From Acidovorax sp. 107 (GTDB taxonomy: Bacteria > Pseudomonadota > Gammaproteobacteria > Burkholderiales > Burkholderiaceae_C), in assembly GCF_003058055.1 (NCBI RefSeq), contig NZ_QBTZ01000001.1:250501-314500 (forward strand): a stretch of 64,000 nt of DNA, read 5' to 3'. How positions within the stretch are numbered: position 1 is the first letter of the stretch; each line of letters starts with the position of its first letter. Made by a program: the position numbers and the translations under genes. Below are positions 51,009 through 58,857 of the stretch, piece after piece. The notes beneath the pieces are model-generated. The model was not told the origin of the DNA and made no database searches. It saw nothing but the letters and a program-made list of their open reading frames with translations.

Positions 51009-51746
51009 CTACTTGCTCCAACCAAAAACGTCAGCTAAAGCAGACTTAAGTTCGACCTTTTGATCTTCGGTCCACTCGGTGTACATGCCGTCGCAAGGGG
51101 CTGTAGGTGCAACTTCGCCGCTAGCGATCATCGCCTGAATTTTGGCTACTTCAGCATCATTGGCCGCCAGCTTAGACAGCTGAAACGGCGCTCCAGAGTT
51201 CTGTGCAAGATTCATAACCATTCCCCTTTGTAAGACCGCATCGCGCACATCATCAATCCTCCACTGATTGATGGGCCCGGGAGCGCTCAAGTTGTTGCTC
51301 ATATCATTCAAATTTACGAACTTCACCAAACCGCCTGAGTAGCCGTCCGCCTGAATCGCGGATTCAACTGCTCGTTTCGCATCTCCGTTAACCGACCAGC
51401 AAAGGTAGGCGTGCATGGACCCAGAGCCTGCAAAGTAACCGCCGTCCTTTGTGATGTCCTGCGGCTGCTTAAAACGAACTTGCTTGGTAGCAGAGCTAAC
51501 GATGCATACACAAATCCCATCGTAGTCAGGCATCGATGAGAAGTCTGTAGGCCCAGACCTAATCCAATCTTTCCACTGTTGAATTTTTACCCCGTCACCA
51601 GCGAACATGATTGCCCATGCGCCAAAGATCTCAATCTTTGAAAAATGAGCATCGTCTACATAAACGATACGAGATCCAAACTGGTGAGACCAGCGGGAGT
51701 CGGTCGCCATAACTCCTGCTTTGCTGTCATATACGTTAGTCGTCAT
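51009..51746 (-). CDS. proteasome/HslV-like Ntn hydrolase family protein
   Basis: The 245-aa product begins Met-Thr-Thr and follows the proteasome beta/HslV pattern: TTNVYDSKAGVMATDSR with Thr1 exposed after Met removal and an Asp near position 15, a Lys at about position 36, IMFAGDG, then YFAGSGSMHAYL and VESAIQADGYSGGLVKFVNL matching the GSG loop and the late strand. The C-terminal 90 residues are an extra helical part. Known phage relatives are annotated as Ntn hydrolases of unknown role. Its base composition is visibly lower in GC than the flanks, and it is a monocistronic unit with its own terminators. Confidence 0.62.
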   Translation of the reverse strand: MTTNVYDSKAGVMATDSRWSHQFGSRIVYVDDAHFSKIEIFGAWAIMFAGDGVKIQQWKDWIRSGPTDFSSMPDYDGICVCIVSSATKQVRFKQPQDITKDGGYFAGSGSMHAYLCWSVNGDAKRAVESAIQADGYSGGLVKFVNLNDMSNNLSAPGPINQWRIDDVRDAVLQRGMVMNLAQNSGAPFQLSKLAANDAEVAKIQAMIASGEVAPTAPCDGMYTEWTEDQKVELKSALADVFGWSK

Positions 51747-51943
51747 TGCCCATCCTGATATTCTATTTTTTGGGCAAAGCCCTCAATTATATCAGCAACT
51801 TTCTTGTTACCAGATATGTCCGTTTCCCTGGTTGAGGGTACAAGCTATTGCCGGTCAGGTCAACAAAATGTTGTAGCAGATGCTGCAATTGCAACACCTT
51901 AGAGGCACCGTTCTACAAAGTGTCGCAGCTATCAAAGATATAG

Positions 51944-52414
51944 CTACGGAGGGGCAGTATGTAAACCTTGTTGTTGGGGGGTGTCTCTGATGGGACGTTT
52001 GCGCCACTCCCAAGGCGCCACCGCCACCTGAGCCCAAAGCCCCCGTCGCGCTTCCCGGGCCTCAGTCTCCAGCCCCCGCAGTTGCTCATACCCCTTCCCG
52101 TACTTCACATAGAACCAGGCCATCCCTGAGCGCACCTGCTCGGTGGCCACGTCCTGGCCCTGGCACCCCACATCGCCAACGGTGCGGCCGTACCTGTCGT
52201 GGGTTCGAGGGGTGATGGTGGCGACTTGCTCGAAGCAGAGCTGGGCCAGGTTCTGGCGCGACACTTGGCCGAAGGCTTGACGCTTCTCGGGCGCATCGAT
52301 GGCGCTGATGCGGACGGTGACTTGCTCGTAGGCCCCGGGCTCGCCGCAGCGGGCGGTCAGGGTGTCACCGTCTGTGATAGCGATGACGAGGCAGAGGAGG
52401 GCGGCAGCCGTCAA
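51944..52414 (-). CDS. thermonuclease (SNase-like) family protein, exported
   Basis: A 156-aa product with a hydrophobic signal-like N-terminus and the staphylococcal nuclease core: DGDTL, VRISAIDAPE (Arg and Glu of the active site), DRYGRTVGDV (second active-site Arg), GMAWFYVKYG and EAREARRGLWA. TTG at 52414 overlaps the preceding stop (TTGA), so the start is read from coupling. Outside-acting nuclease is expected if exported; in a phage it could degrade free DNA or entering DNA, which is speculation. Confidence 0.72.
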   Translation of the reverse strand: MTAAALLCLVIAITDGDTLTARCGEPGAYEQVTVRISAIDAPEKRQAFGQVSRQNLAQLCFEQVATITPRTHDRYGRTVGDVGCQGQDVATEQVRSGMAWFYVKYGKGYEQLRGLETEAREARRGLWAQVAVAPWEWRKRPIRDTPQQQGLHTAPP

Positions 52415-52815
52415 GGCTTGGCAGGTGGCGTCTGTTTCCCGTTGCCGAGTTCGTAGCCCTGGGGAACATTGATGATGATGGGTTGCTGCGCGGGCGCAGG
52501 TGGTGCCGCGTCCTTTGCGACCTGGGCTGCGCCTTGGAACGATGCGACGGTCATTTGCTGAATAGCAATGCCAGTTCCGAGCACGGCCAACAGGCCAGCC
52601 ACTATTTGGGCGACAACCCACCACTTGAAGTTGGAGACTTCCTTGTCGATGTGATCCAACTTAGTTTCCACGCGTGCAAGCCGTTCGCGGGTTTCAACCG
52701 CGAAGTCTTCCAGCTTGCTAACTCGTGATTCCATAACTTCATTATGGGGCGGCTGACCTGACGAGTCGCCGCCGCCGCGATTGCCCTTGTGTGGAAAGTC
52801 GAATACTTGGCTCAC
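52411..52815 (-). CDS. coiled-coil plus single-span membrane protein, 134 aa
   Basis: MESRVSKLEDFAVETRERLA, RVETKLDHIDKEVSNFKWW is an amphipathic coiled coil leading into one membrane span (VVAQIVAGLLAVLGTGIAI), then a Pro/Ala-rich tail. The GTG at 52815 overlaps the upstream stop (GTGA) and is preferred; ATG at 52734 is the alternative. The layout recalls XhlA-like phage membrane proteins, but position argues against a lysis role. Confidence 0.6.
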   Translation of the reverse strand: MSQVFDFPHKGNRGGGDSSGQPPHNEVMESRVSKLEDFAVETRERLARVETKLDHIDKEVSNFKWWVVAQIVAGLLAVLGTGIAIQQMTVASFQGAAQVAKDAAPPAPAQQPIIINVPQGYELGNGKQTPPAKP

Positions 52816-53081
52816 TTTGACACCTTCATGAGCGCAATAGTTGCATCTGGAGTCAGATCCACCATCTCCATGTATCCGCATGTGGCGCAGAGGTGCCATT
52901 GAAAAGGACCGACATATCTGGGGCGATCGAGTGCTACGTTCTCCAGCCCGTAGCTCATCACGATGAAAAGTTTGTTGCCCTCTACCGATTCAATCTTGGT
53001 CAGGGGACCATGGCCGTAGCGGCATGTCCGCTCCTGAGCTACCACGGTCGGCTTGGGGTCAACGCGAATCTCAAATGCCAT
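52812..53081 (-). CDS. zinc-ribbon-like protein, 89 aa
   Basis: Begins MAFEIRVDPKPTVVAQERTC. CRYGHGPL and WHLCATCGYMEMVDL supply three or four Cys/His ligands. ATG preceded by GGAGAG. Coupled to the membrane-protein gene. Function unknown. Confidence 0.6.
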   Translation of the reverse strand: MAFEIRVDPKPTVVAQERTCRYGHGPLTKIESVEGNKLFIVMSYGLENVALDRPRYVGPFQWHLCATCGYMEMVDLTPDATIALMKVSK

Positions 53082-53173
53082 CCCTCTCTCCTTGTTCTAA
53101 TTGCGCTTCTTAATACTCATTGGCTGCATATTGCGTAGCCCAATGAGCAATCAGAGCTTTTGGACGTCGCGCT

Positions 53174-53983
53174 TCAGTTGAGCCGCTTGCACGATCCGTC
53201 CACGCATTCGAAGCTCATGGTCTGCCTGTTCGAGCAGTAGACCGAGAAGAGCCGCGATGGTCCAATCACGCCGGTTTGGCTTGCGGCTGGGTCGTTGCTG
53301 CAATTGGCCTGCCTTGCTGCGTCTTCCACAGCCACGATATTCGCGTCTTTCGCTGGCTCTGGCTTCGCTGGCGCCCCTGGCTTTGCCCCGTACGCTTTTG
53401 CTCCGGCCTCCGCTTTCTCCTTTGCAAAACGCCAGATCTCAGTACGCGCCGGTTGCACAGGTAGCCCGCGCTCCAGGCCCCAAATGTCAGACTTCCCAGT
53501 TGCCAAGCTGTACTTTGTGACGAGCCAATCCAGGCCGTTCATGGAAACTGGCAACCCACCGGCATAGGCAATGTCGTTGCCTCGGCGGGCGTAGAACGAG
53601 ATTGAACGCTCCCAGAGCACACCGGCGTCGCTGTATGCCTCCACGGCCGACTCGAACAGGGGCGCGGAAGCAGCCCCAGCCTCGCCGGAGTCCTGCTTGA
53701 ACGCAGCTACAGCCTTCGCCAAATCCAGCACAGCGAGTTGGTAGTTGTTGTACGAGATGCCAGCGTTCAGGCTGGCCTCCATCCCGACGAATGCGCGGGT
53801 CACTGCGCTCAATGGTTGCGCCGTCGCCGAAGCGCCGCCCACGTTCATGGCCGCCTTCAAGCATTCCAGGCGCTTGTCTGCGTCAGCAATCGAATTGCAT
53901 GCTTCGATCAAGACTGCAGGGGCCTGCGCCTGCGCGCCGGCCGTCATCAAGGCCAGGCCGACAGAGCAAAAGAGCTTTTTCAT
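53174..53983 (-). CDS. secreted protein of unknown function, 269 aa
   Basis: A clean signal peptide (MKKLFCSVGLALMTAGAQAQ) precedes a helical body; Cys in LIEACNSIADADKRLECLKA suggest a disulfide, and the C-terminal QANCSNDPAAS, VYCSNRQTMSFECVDGSCKR adds four more Cys. An Ala/Lys/Pro-rich linker (AYGAKPGAPAKPEPAKD) lies near residue 200. Sits next to cI in the slot where lambda carries rex, so a lysogenic-conversion role is plausible but unproven. Confidence 0.65.
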   Translation of the reverse strand: MKKLFCSVGLALMTAGAQAQAPAVLIEACNSIADADKRLECLKAAMNVGGASATAQPLSAVTRAFVGMEASLNAGISYNNYQLAVLDLAKAVAAFKQDSGEAGAASAPLFESAVEAYSDAGVLWERSISFYARRGNDIAYAGGLPVSMNGLDWLVTKYSLATGKSDIWGLERGLPVQPARTEIWRFAKEKAEAGAKAYGAKPGAPAKPEPAKDANIVAVEDAARQANCSNDPAASQTGVIGPSRLFSVYCSNRQTMSFECVDGSCKRLN

Positions 53984-54013
53984 GAATTTCTCCTGGTGCT
54001 ACGCGCTACGAAA

Positions 54014-54757
54014 TCAAAACTGCTCGCTGCGCCAGACGGTCAGAATCTTCCCAAACACCTCAAAATCCATCTTGTTCGTGATGTCGAAGGGGTCGTAGTC
54101 AGGGTTGAATGACTTGGCCCGAAGGATCAGGCCATTCTCGGTTGGGATGCGCTGCAGCTGCTTGATGAAGCCGTGGCCGTCCACTCGGAAGAAATACACG
54201 CCATCTGAATCAACCTTGTTGAACCCTCTGTCACAGAGCAGTGGATCTCCTGGGTTGTATCGGGGCTTCATCGACGGGCCGAAGCCGGTAACGATGCAGA
54301 GGTTTGCCAAGCTGCTGTAAACCGGAACGTTCATTCGCAGCCACTCCGGCGTAACTCTCCAGGCCTTTATGTGTCCCGGAGGGTTTTCTTCCAGCGCGTA
54401 GCCGTGGCCCATGGCGCCGCCGGTGTCGTACTCAGTAATCACCAGGTCTGCAGGCGCCCCGGGGCTAGCGGATGGAGCTTCGTGGGGAGCTGGTGCAATT
54501 GATGGCAGATGCCCAGCATCTCCATTGGAAAACTTTGGCAATTTCCCCTCTGCGAGCCATGCAGGCGTGACGGCAAGGCCATACCGAGCGATCAGCTTCT
54601 CGGCGTTCTCTCTGCTGATAGTGGCTACTTTTTCCGGGTTGCCAAACCAGTTTGAGACGCTAGCTGCCGCAACGCCGCAAAGACGCGCGATCTCAGTGCG
54701 CAACCCGCGCTCCTGTGGTTCAGGGAAGACTTCTGCCAGGCGGCTTTGTAATGTCAT
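54014..54757 (-). CDS. CI-type phage repressor with S24 peptidase domain
   Basis: The 247-aa product has an N-terminal helix-turn-helix (LRTEIARLCGVAAASVSNWF) and a C-terminal LexA/S24 autoprotease domain with the catalytic Ser in FGPSMKPRYNPGDPLL and Lys in FIKQLQRIP; YDTGGAMGHG lies in the hinge where self-cleavage is expected. Divergent from cro, with three operator sites between them and the first ending 3 bp after its ATG, which fits autoregulation. RecA-driven cleavage would induce the phage. Confidence 0.88.
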   Translation of the reverse strand: MTLQSRLAEVFPEPQERGLRTEIARLCGVAAASVSNWFGNPEKVATISRENAEKLIARYGLAVTPAWLAEGKLPKFSNGDAGHLPSIAPAPHEAPSASPGAPADLVITEYDTGGAMGHGYALEENPPGHIKAWRVTPEWLRMNVPVYSSLANLCIVTGFGPSMKPRYNPGDPLLCDRGFNKVDSDGVYFFRVDGHGFIKQLQRIPTENGLILRAKSFNPDYDPFDITNKMDFEVFGKILTVWRSEQF

Positions 54758-54759
54758 GG

Positions 54760-54821
54760 TTAGCCTAGCCTAACTTTTGTTTTGTTAGCCTGGGCTTGCT
54801 TTTATTCTTAGCCTTGGCTAA
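54760..54821. promoter_or_regulatory. OR: three repressor operators between cI and cro
   Basis: TTAGCCTAGCCTAA (54760-54773), TTAGCCTGGGCTTG (54785-54798) and TTAGCCTTGGCTAA (54808-54821), spaced about 24 bp. A possible PR has TTGCTT (54796-54801), 17 bp, TAATAT (54819-54824), which would give a nearly leaderless cro message. Confidence 0.8.
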
Positions 54822-54831
54822 TATGTGGGGC

Positions 54832-55053
54832 ATGAACGTAGCCGCCACAGAAATCATTGACCGACTCGGAGGCACTGCAAAGGTGTCACGCATGTTCGGT
54901 ATTTCCATGCCGAGCGTCAGCGATTGGAAGCATGACGGCATCCCTCATGCCCGAGTGATGTTCCTGCGGGCCGCCCATCGCAAGACCCTCGCTGGCTGCG
55001 ATCTGGATGCAGCCACCGCACCGCGCAAGGCTGAAGCCACCCAAACAGCCTGA
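54832..55053 (+). CDS. cro: Cro-like regulator
   Basis: A 73-aa protein with a YdaS/Cro-type helix-turn-helix: IIDRLGGTAKVSRMFGISMP, SVSDWKHDGIPHARVMFL. ATG at 54832 has GTGGGG directly upstream. First gene rightward from OR, as expected for Cro; an Ala/Thr-rich tail follows the DNA-binding part. Confidence 0.82.
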   Translation: MNVAATEIIDRLGGTAKVSRMFGISMPSVSDWKHDGIPHARVMFLRAAHRKTLAGCDLDAATAPRKAEATQTA

Positions 55054-55064
55054 GCCATGAATTT

Positions 55065-55109
55065 CCATCTGTGTTTCGTTTTGCATGGCCCAGATGGTTG
55101 CTTTTTTTT
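55065..55109 (+). terminator. tR1-like terminator after cro
   Basis: CCATCTG (55065-55071) pairs with CAGATGG (55091-55097) and is followed by T8 at 55102-55109. It lies between cro and the next gene, as tR1 does in lambda. Confidence 0.65.
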
Positions 55110-55143
55110 GCCCTGACAGGGTACTCAACCCGGTTCAAACATC

Positions 55144-55560
55144 ATGACCTCGATTGAAGACCAGCACGAACTGGCCCTGGCGCGTGCCCCGCAGCGGGCC
55201 TCTGTGCCCCTCGAAATGATCCGCGCCCAGAAGACCGCAGCCGCAGCTTTCACGCTGGCCTGCAGCGTCTCTGGGCTGGAAGACAAGGAGATCTATCTGG
55301 CCATCGGTATCGATGCCGGGTACTTCTCCAACATCAAGAAGGGCAAGGCCACCCTGCAGGCCGACTTGGTGGCGCAGTTTTGCGAGGTGGTGGGCAACAC
55401 CATCTATCCCGAGTGGGCCGCGTTTCAAGTCGGCTGCACTCTGGTGATGATCAAGACCGAGGCGGAGCGCCGCGCCGAGCTGGCCGAGCAGCGCGCCCAG
55501 GCTGCAGAGGCTGAAAACCGCCTGATGCGCCAACTGCTCGCCGGGAGGGTTGCGGCATGA
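55144..55560 (+). CDS. CII-position regulatory protein, 138 aa
   Basis: Helical protein with an HTH-like segment (LEDKEIYLAIGIDAGYFSNI, KKGKATLQADLVAQFCEVVG) and a C-terminal coiled coil (EAERRAELAEQRAQAAEAEN). Position after cro and the terminator corresponds to lambda cII, but the sequence is not CII-like enough to assert that activity. Confidence 0.65.
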   Translation: MTSIEDQHELALARAPQRASVPLEMIRAQKTAAAAFTLACSVSGLEDKEIYLAIGIDAGYFSNIKKGKATLQADLVAQFCEVVGNTIYPEWAAFQVGCTLVMIKTEAERRAELAEQRAQAAEAENRLMRQLLAGRVAA

Positions 55561-55820
55561 ACCATGGCCTCCCACTCAACGCTTTCCAGTCGGTGCGCCC
55601 ACGCGGCCCCGACCTCGATATCCCAGCAGTCCCACCCCGCAAGACCAACCGCAGCGCAGCACCCATTGAGGGCAATGTGCAGCAGGCGCTGGACCGCAAC
55701 GGCCGGCGCACGGTGAGTCTCGCTCCCAGGACTGCTGGCGCGATCACCATCGAAACCCGCGAGCAGAGCGCCGCCAGCTTGGCAAAGCGCCAGCGCATCA
55801 GCAAAGGGGGCGCCAAGTGA
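55557..55820 (+). CDS. phage protein, 87 aa
   Basis: Basic, low-complexity product (MNHGLPLNAFQSVRPRGPDL start, Arg/Ala-rich end). ATGA overlap with the previous gene. Function unknown. Confidence 0.55.
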   Translation: MNHGLPLNAFQSVRPRGPDLDIPAVPPRKTNRSAAPIEGNVQQALDRNGRRTVSLAPRTAGAITIETREQSAASLAKRQRISKGGAK

Positions 55821-56101
55821 TGGAAGCCCAGCACCTGGTCCGCGCAAGCGACCCACTCTCCAGCGTTCTCGCAGCCGAGCGCGCAATCAAGTTTGCAGGC
55901 AACCACTGCGAGCGCATCCTGAAAGCTCTCAAGGCAGCAGGCCAAGCCACTCCCCACGAACTGGAAGCTACCACCGGATTGACCGTGGTGCAGATCGACC
56001 GCCGTTTGCCCGACCTTCAGAAGGCCGGCAAAGCTCAGGTCGTGCAGCGTGGCGGGATGGACCTCATGCGCGGCAAAGCGCGGGTTTGGGAGGCTGTATG
56101 A
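55820..56101 (+). CDS. winged-helix-like phage protein, 93 aa
   Basis: CERILKALKAAGQATPHELE followed by ATTGLTVVQIDRRLPDLQKA looks like a winged helix for DNA binding. ATG at 55820 shares its A with the preceding stop (TGATG). Role unknown. Confidence 0.6.
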   Translation: MEAQHLVRASDPLSSVLAAERAIKFAGNHCERILKALKAAGQATPHELEATTGLTVVQIDRRLPDLQKAGKAQVVQRGGMDLMRGKARVWEAV

Positions 56102-56298
56102 GCGGAGACGCAGAACTCGCCCGCCTGATCGACCAGCGCCGCGAGCTGGCCGCCAAGGTCGCTGGCCTCGATCTTGAGATCGCCATGTCCGTTGGTGACC
56201 GCGAAGCGGCGAAGCGCGCCCTCAAGGAAATGACGGCCCAGGTAGAGGCACGCAAGGCTGCACGCTTTGCAATGTGCCGGGCTATGGGGGCGCACTGA
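56098..56298 (+). CDS. phage coiled-coil protein, 66 aa
   Basis: MSGDAELARLIDQRRELAAK with VAGLDLEIAM and a basic second helix. ATGA overlap upstream and TGATG downstream. Function unknown. Confidence 0.6.
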   Translation: MSGDAELARLIDQRRELAAKVAGLDLEIAMSVGDREAAKRALKEMTAQVEARKAARFAMCRAMGAH

Positions 56299-57095
56299 TG
56301 CGGGATTACGGGGTGGTATCGCCCAAATTCTGGATTGGAGAGACAGGCAAGGCACTGCGCGGGAACGCCCCTGCGCAGGTCTTGGCCCTGTACCTGATGA
56401 CCTGCCCACACGCCAACATGATCGGCGTTTTTCACTGCCCTGTTCTGTACATGGCACACGAAACCGGGCTGGGCATGGAAGGGGCTTCGAAGGCCCTTCA
56501 AAGCCTCATTGAAGCCGGGTATTGCACCTACGACGAGGCTTCGGAGACCGTTTTTGTGCACCGTATGGCCGCGTACCAAGTTGCGGAGTCCCTCAAGCCA
56601 GGTGACAACCGCGTGAAGGGCGTGGAACGTGAGTGGCAAAACATCGGGCCAGCGCTTTTGAAACAAGCGTTCTTTGCTATGTATTCAGTAGCGTTCCACA
56701 TGCCTATGGATGGCAATAACACAAGCCCCTCGAAAGCCCCTCCGAAGGCCCTTGCAAGCCAAGAACAGGAACAGGATCAAGAACAGGACCAAGAGAAGAG
56801 CGCGGGCAAGCCCGCTGACCCTCCTGGCTTCGCCGAATTCTGGAAAACCTGGCCATCCAACGACCGGAAACAAGCCAAGGGCAAATGCCTGGACGCTTGG
56901 AAAAAGGCACACGCCGAGCGTGATGCTGCGTTGGTCCTGGCCCATGTCGAATCTCTGAAAAGCTCTGCGTCGTGGATGAAAAACGGCGGCGAGTTCATCC
57001 CCGCTCCGCTGGTCTACCTGAACCAGCGTCGGTGGGAGGGAGCGGAATCTGTGGCGCCAGCAACCGCTGACATCTGGGCAGGAGCGGTGAACTGA
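56298..57095 (+). CDS. phage replication initiation protein (lambda O-like position)
   Basis: The 265-aa product has an N-terminal replication-protein-like winged helix domain (SPKFWIGETGKALRGNAPAQ, VLALYLMTCPHANMIGVFHC), a charged repetitive linker (QEQEQDQEQDQEKS) and a C-terminal module FAEFWKTWPSNDRKQAKGKC with a tryptophan-rich helix shared by many phage and plasmid initiators. It precedes a helicase gene. An origin could lie in the linker, as in lambda O, but no clear iterons were found. Confidence 0.65.
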   Translation: MRDYGVVSPKFWIGETGKALRGNAPAQVLALYLMTCPHANMIGVFHCPVLYMAHETGLGMEGASKALQSLIEAGYCTYDEASETVFVHRMAAYQVAESLKPGDNRVKGVEREWQNIGPALLKQAFFAMYSVAFHMPMDGNNTSPSKAPPKALASQEQEQDQEQDQEKSAGKPADPPGFAEFWKTWPSNDRKQAKGKCLDAWKKAHAERDAALVLAHVESLKSSASWMKNGGEFIPAPLVYLNQRRWEGAESVAPATADIWAGAVN

Positions 57096-57436
57096 TGACC
57101 GCAGAACTCGCCCGCCTGCGCCGCACCGGCTACTCCCCGGTTTCGGTGTTCGTGTTCGTCGGCACTCCGCCGAAGTCGGTTGAGACCGGCCCAGATGTGA
57201 TCGTGGTCGAACGCAACCCACGCGCCATCGACTGGCGCCCCCTGATCGGCCTGCATGTCGATGTGGTCGAAGTGGGGGACCAGGGCGATCTGTACCGCGA
57301 GACGGTGCAGTGCGCAGAAACCGGAAAGCCTCGCTCCATCGGCCTGCTGTGCCGCGCTGGCATCGCCGGCCTGAACGCAGAGCACGAACAAATCCTGGCC
57401 CGCCTTCAAAGGACCATCAATGCAATTCCTCACTGA
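57095..57436 (+). CDS. phage protein, 113 aa
   Basis: MTAELARLRRTGYSPVSVFV start; contains VIVVERNPRAIDWRPLIGLH and VQCAETGKPRSIGLL. Overlaps the preceding stop (TGATG) and the next gene by 17 bp. Function unknown; a small loader-like or regulatory partner of the helicase is possible. Confidence 0.55.
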   Translation: MTAELARLRRTGYSPVSVFVFVGTPPKSVETGPDVIVVERNPRAIDWRPLIGLHVDVVEVGDQGDLYRETVQCAETGKPRSIGLLCRAGIAGLNAEHEQILARLQRTINAIPH

Positions 57437-58391
57437 CGACATCGACTTTGCCGCCTACGAGCGGGAAACCGACGCACGCGCGAACGTCAAGCCCGCATCC
57501 GTCTGGATGGACGAGCTGATCTTCAAGCTGCAGAACCCTGACCAGACCAAGAAGGTGCGGCTGCCGTGGGAGCAGGCGCGCGATGCTTTCGCATTCCGCC
57601 CAGGTGAAGTGACGCTGTGGGCCGGCCAGAACGGCCACGGCAAAACCCAGATCGTCTCGCAGGTGGTGCTGTCCCTGATGGGCCAGGAGGAAAAGGTGGT
57701 GGTGGGCTCTTTCGAGATGAAGCCCGGCACCACGCTGGCGATGATGTGCCGCATGTATGCGGGCACCAACCCGTTCAGCCCGGAGTACCAGGGGGAGCAG
57801 GGCGTTCAGATCCTGACCGACTTGTACAAGGAGTTCGGCGAGTGGACCGATAACCGCCTTTGGGTGTACGACCGCCAGGGCACGGTGAGCGCAAATCAGG
57901 TGCTGGGCATGGCCCGCTACTGCGCCAAGGAGCTGGGCGTCACCCACATCGTGATCGACAGCCTGATGAAGTGCGTGATGGGCGAGGACGACTACAACGG
58001 CCAGAAGGCCTTTGTGGACGAGCTGACGGCCCTTGCGCGCGACAACATGGTGCACGTCCACCTGATCCACCACTTGCGCAAGCCCAGCAAGGAAACGGAC
58101 ATCCCGGACAAGCACGACACCAAGGGCTCCGGCGCTATCACCGACCTTGTGGACAACCTGATGCTGGTGTGGCGCAACAAGGGCAAGGAGGATGACGTGA
58201 AGGCCAAGGGTCGCGCCTCAACCAAGAAGGACGAGCACGACGCCGCCATTCTGTGCCGTAAGCAGCGCAACGGCGAGGACGAACCCACGATTCGGCTGTG
58301 GTTCGACCGGGACTCCAAGCAGTTCAAGGGCGACCCGAATGACCCGCTGATGTTTTTCCGCAACTGGCCGCACCGCGAGACGGGGTACTGA
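57420..58391 (+). CDS. RecA-fold (DnaB/Twinkle-like) phage helicase
   Basis: The 323-aa product has Walker A GQNGHGKTQ (about residues 68-76), Walker B region HIVIDSLMKCVMG, VHVHLIHHLRKP and a C-terminal arginine segment. This is the SF4 core of T7 gp4/DnaB helicases without a primase domain. It takes the place of a lambda P-type loader and would let the phage unwind its own origin. Confidence 0.78.
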   Translation: MQFLTDDIDFAAYERETDARANVKPASVWMDELIFKLQNPDQTKKVRLPWEQARDAFAFRPGEVTLWAGQNGHGKTQIVSQVVLSLMGQEEKVVVGSFEMKPGTTLAMMCRMYAGTNPFSPEYQGEQGVQILTDLYKEFGEWTDNRLWVYDRQGTVSANQVLGMARYCAKELGVTHIVIDSLMKCVMGEDDYNGQKAFVDELTALARDNMVHVHLIHHLRKPSKETDIPDKHDTKGSGAITDLVDNLMLVWRNKGKEDDVKAKGRASTKKDEHDAAILCRKQRNGEDEPTIRLWFDRDSKQFKGDPNDPLMFFRNWPHRETGY

Positions 58392-58392
58392 C

Positions 58393-58584
58393 ATGCCGCA
58401 GAAGCTCCACTGCGCCCGCTGCGGTCGCGTCACCCTGCGCCCCGCCGTGGTCATCGGCGCCCAGCCGTTTGGCCGCGTGTGCGCGCGCAAGGCCGGACTG
58501 ATCGAGCCCAAGCGCCGGGGCCGGGCGTCTGAGGCATGCCGGGATACACGCACCCTGGATCTGTTCGGGAGTGCCCATGCATGA
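58393..58584 (+). CDS. zinc-ribbon-like phage protein, 63 aa
   Basis: CARCGRVTL and VCARKAGL give a four-Cys site; basic tail. ATGA overlap with the next gene. Function unknown. Confidence 0.55.
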   Translation: MPQKLHCARCGRVTLRPAVVIGAQPFGRVCARKAGLIEPKRRGRASEACRDTRTLDLFGSAHA

Positions 58585-58826
58585 CATGCCACTGCTGCAA
58601 CGACGCGCGGCCCGACCCGGCCAACTACCGCCTTTTCGCAGACGGCTGCTTGCACTGTGCCGCGAGGCGTATTCAGTACATCCAGCGCCGGTTGCCCCTG
58701 GACCAGCAAACCAAGGCAGCGCGCTGTCGTTCAGCTTTGGCCCAGGCATTGGAGCTTGGATTGCCCGAGGCGGAAATCAGATCAATGGCGAAGCGTGCCG
58801 AGTGGCAGCTAGCGCCTGTCAAGTAG
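58581..58826 (+). CDS. cysteine-rich phage protein, 81 aa
   Basis: MTCHCCNDARPDPANYRLFA and CLHCAARRIQYIQRRL give two CxxC pairs with helices after them, resembling small Nin-region zinc proteins. ATG at 58581 overlaps the preceding stop. Confidence 0.6.
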   Translation: MTCHCCNDARPDPANYRLFADGCLHCAARRIQYIQRRLPLDQQTKAARCRSALAQALELGLPEAEIRSMAKRAEWQLAPVK

Positions 58827-58857
58827 TCAGCCTCACGGCCAAGGAATGGGGGATGAA

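Noticed and set aside
52411..52815. XhlA-type haemolysin/holin assignment for the coiled-coil membrane protein
   Set aside because: The layout is similar, but it is in the immunity region and coupled to a nuclease gene rather than lysis genes.
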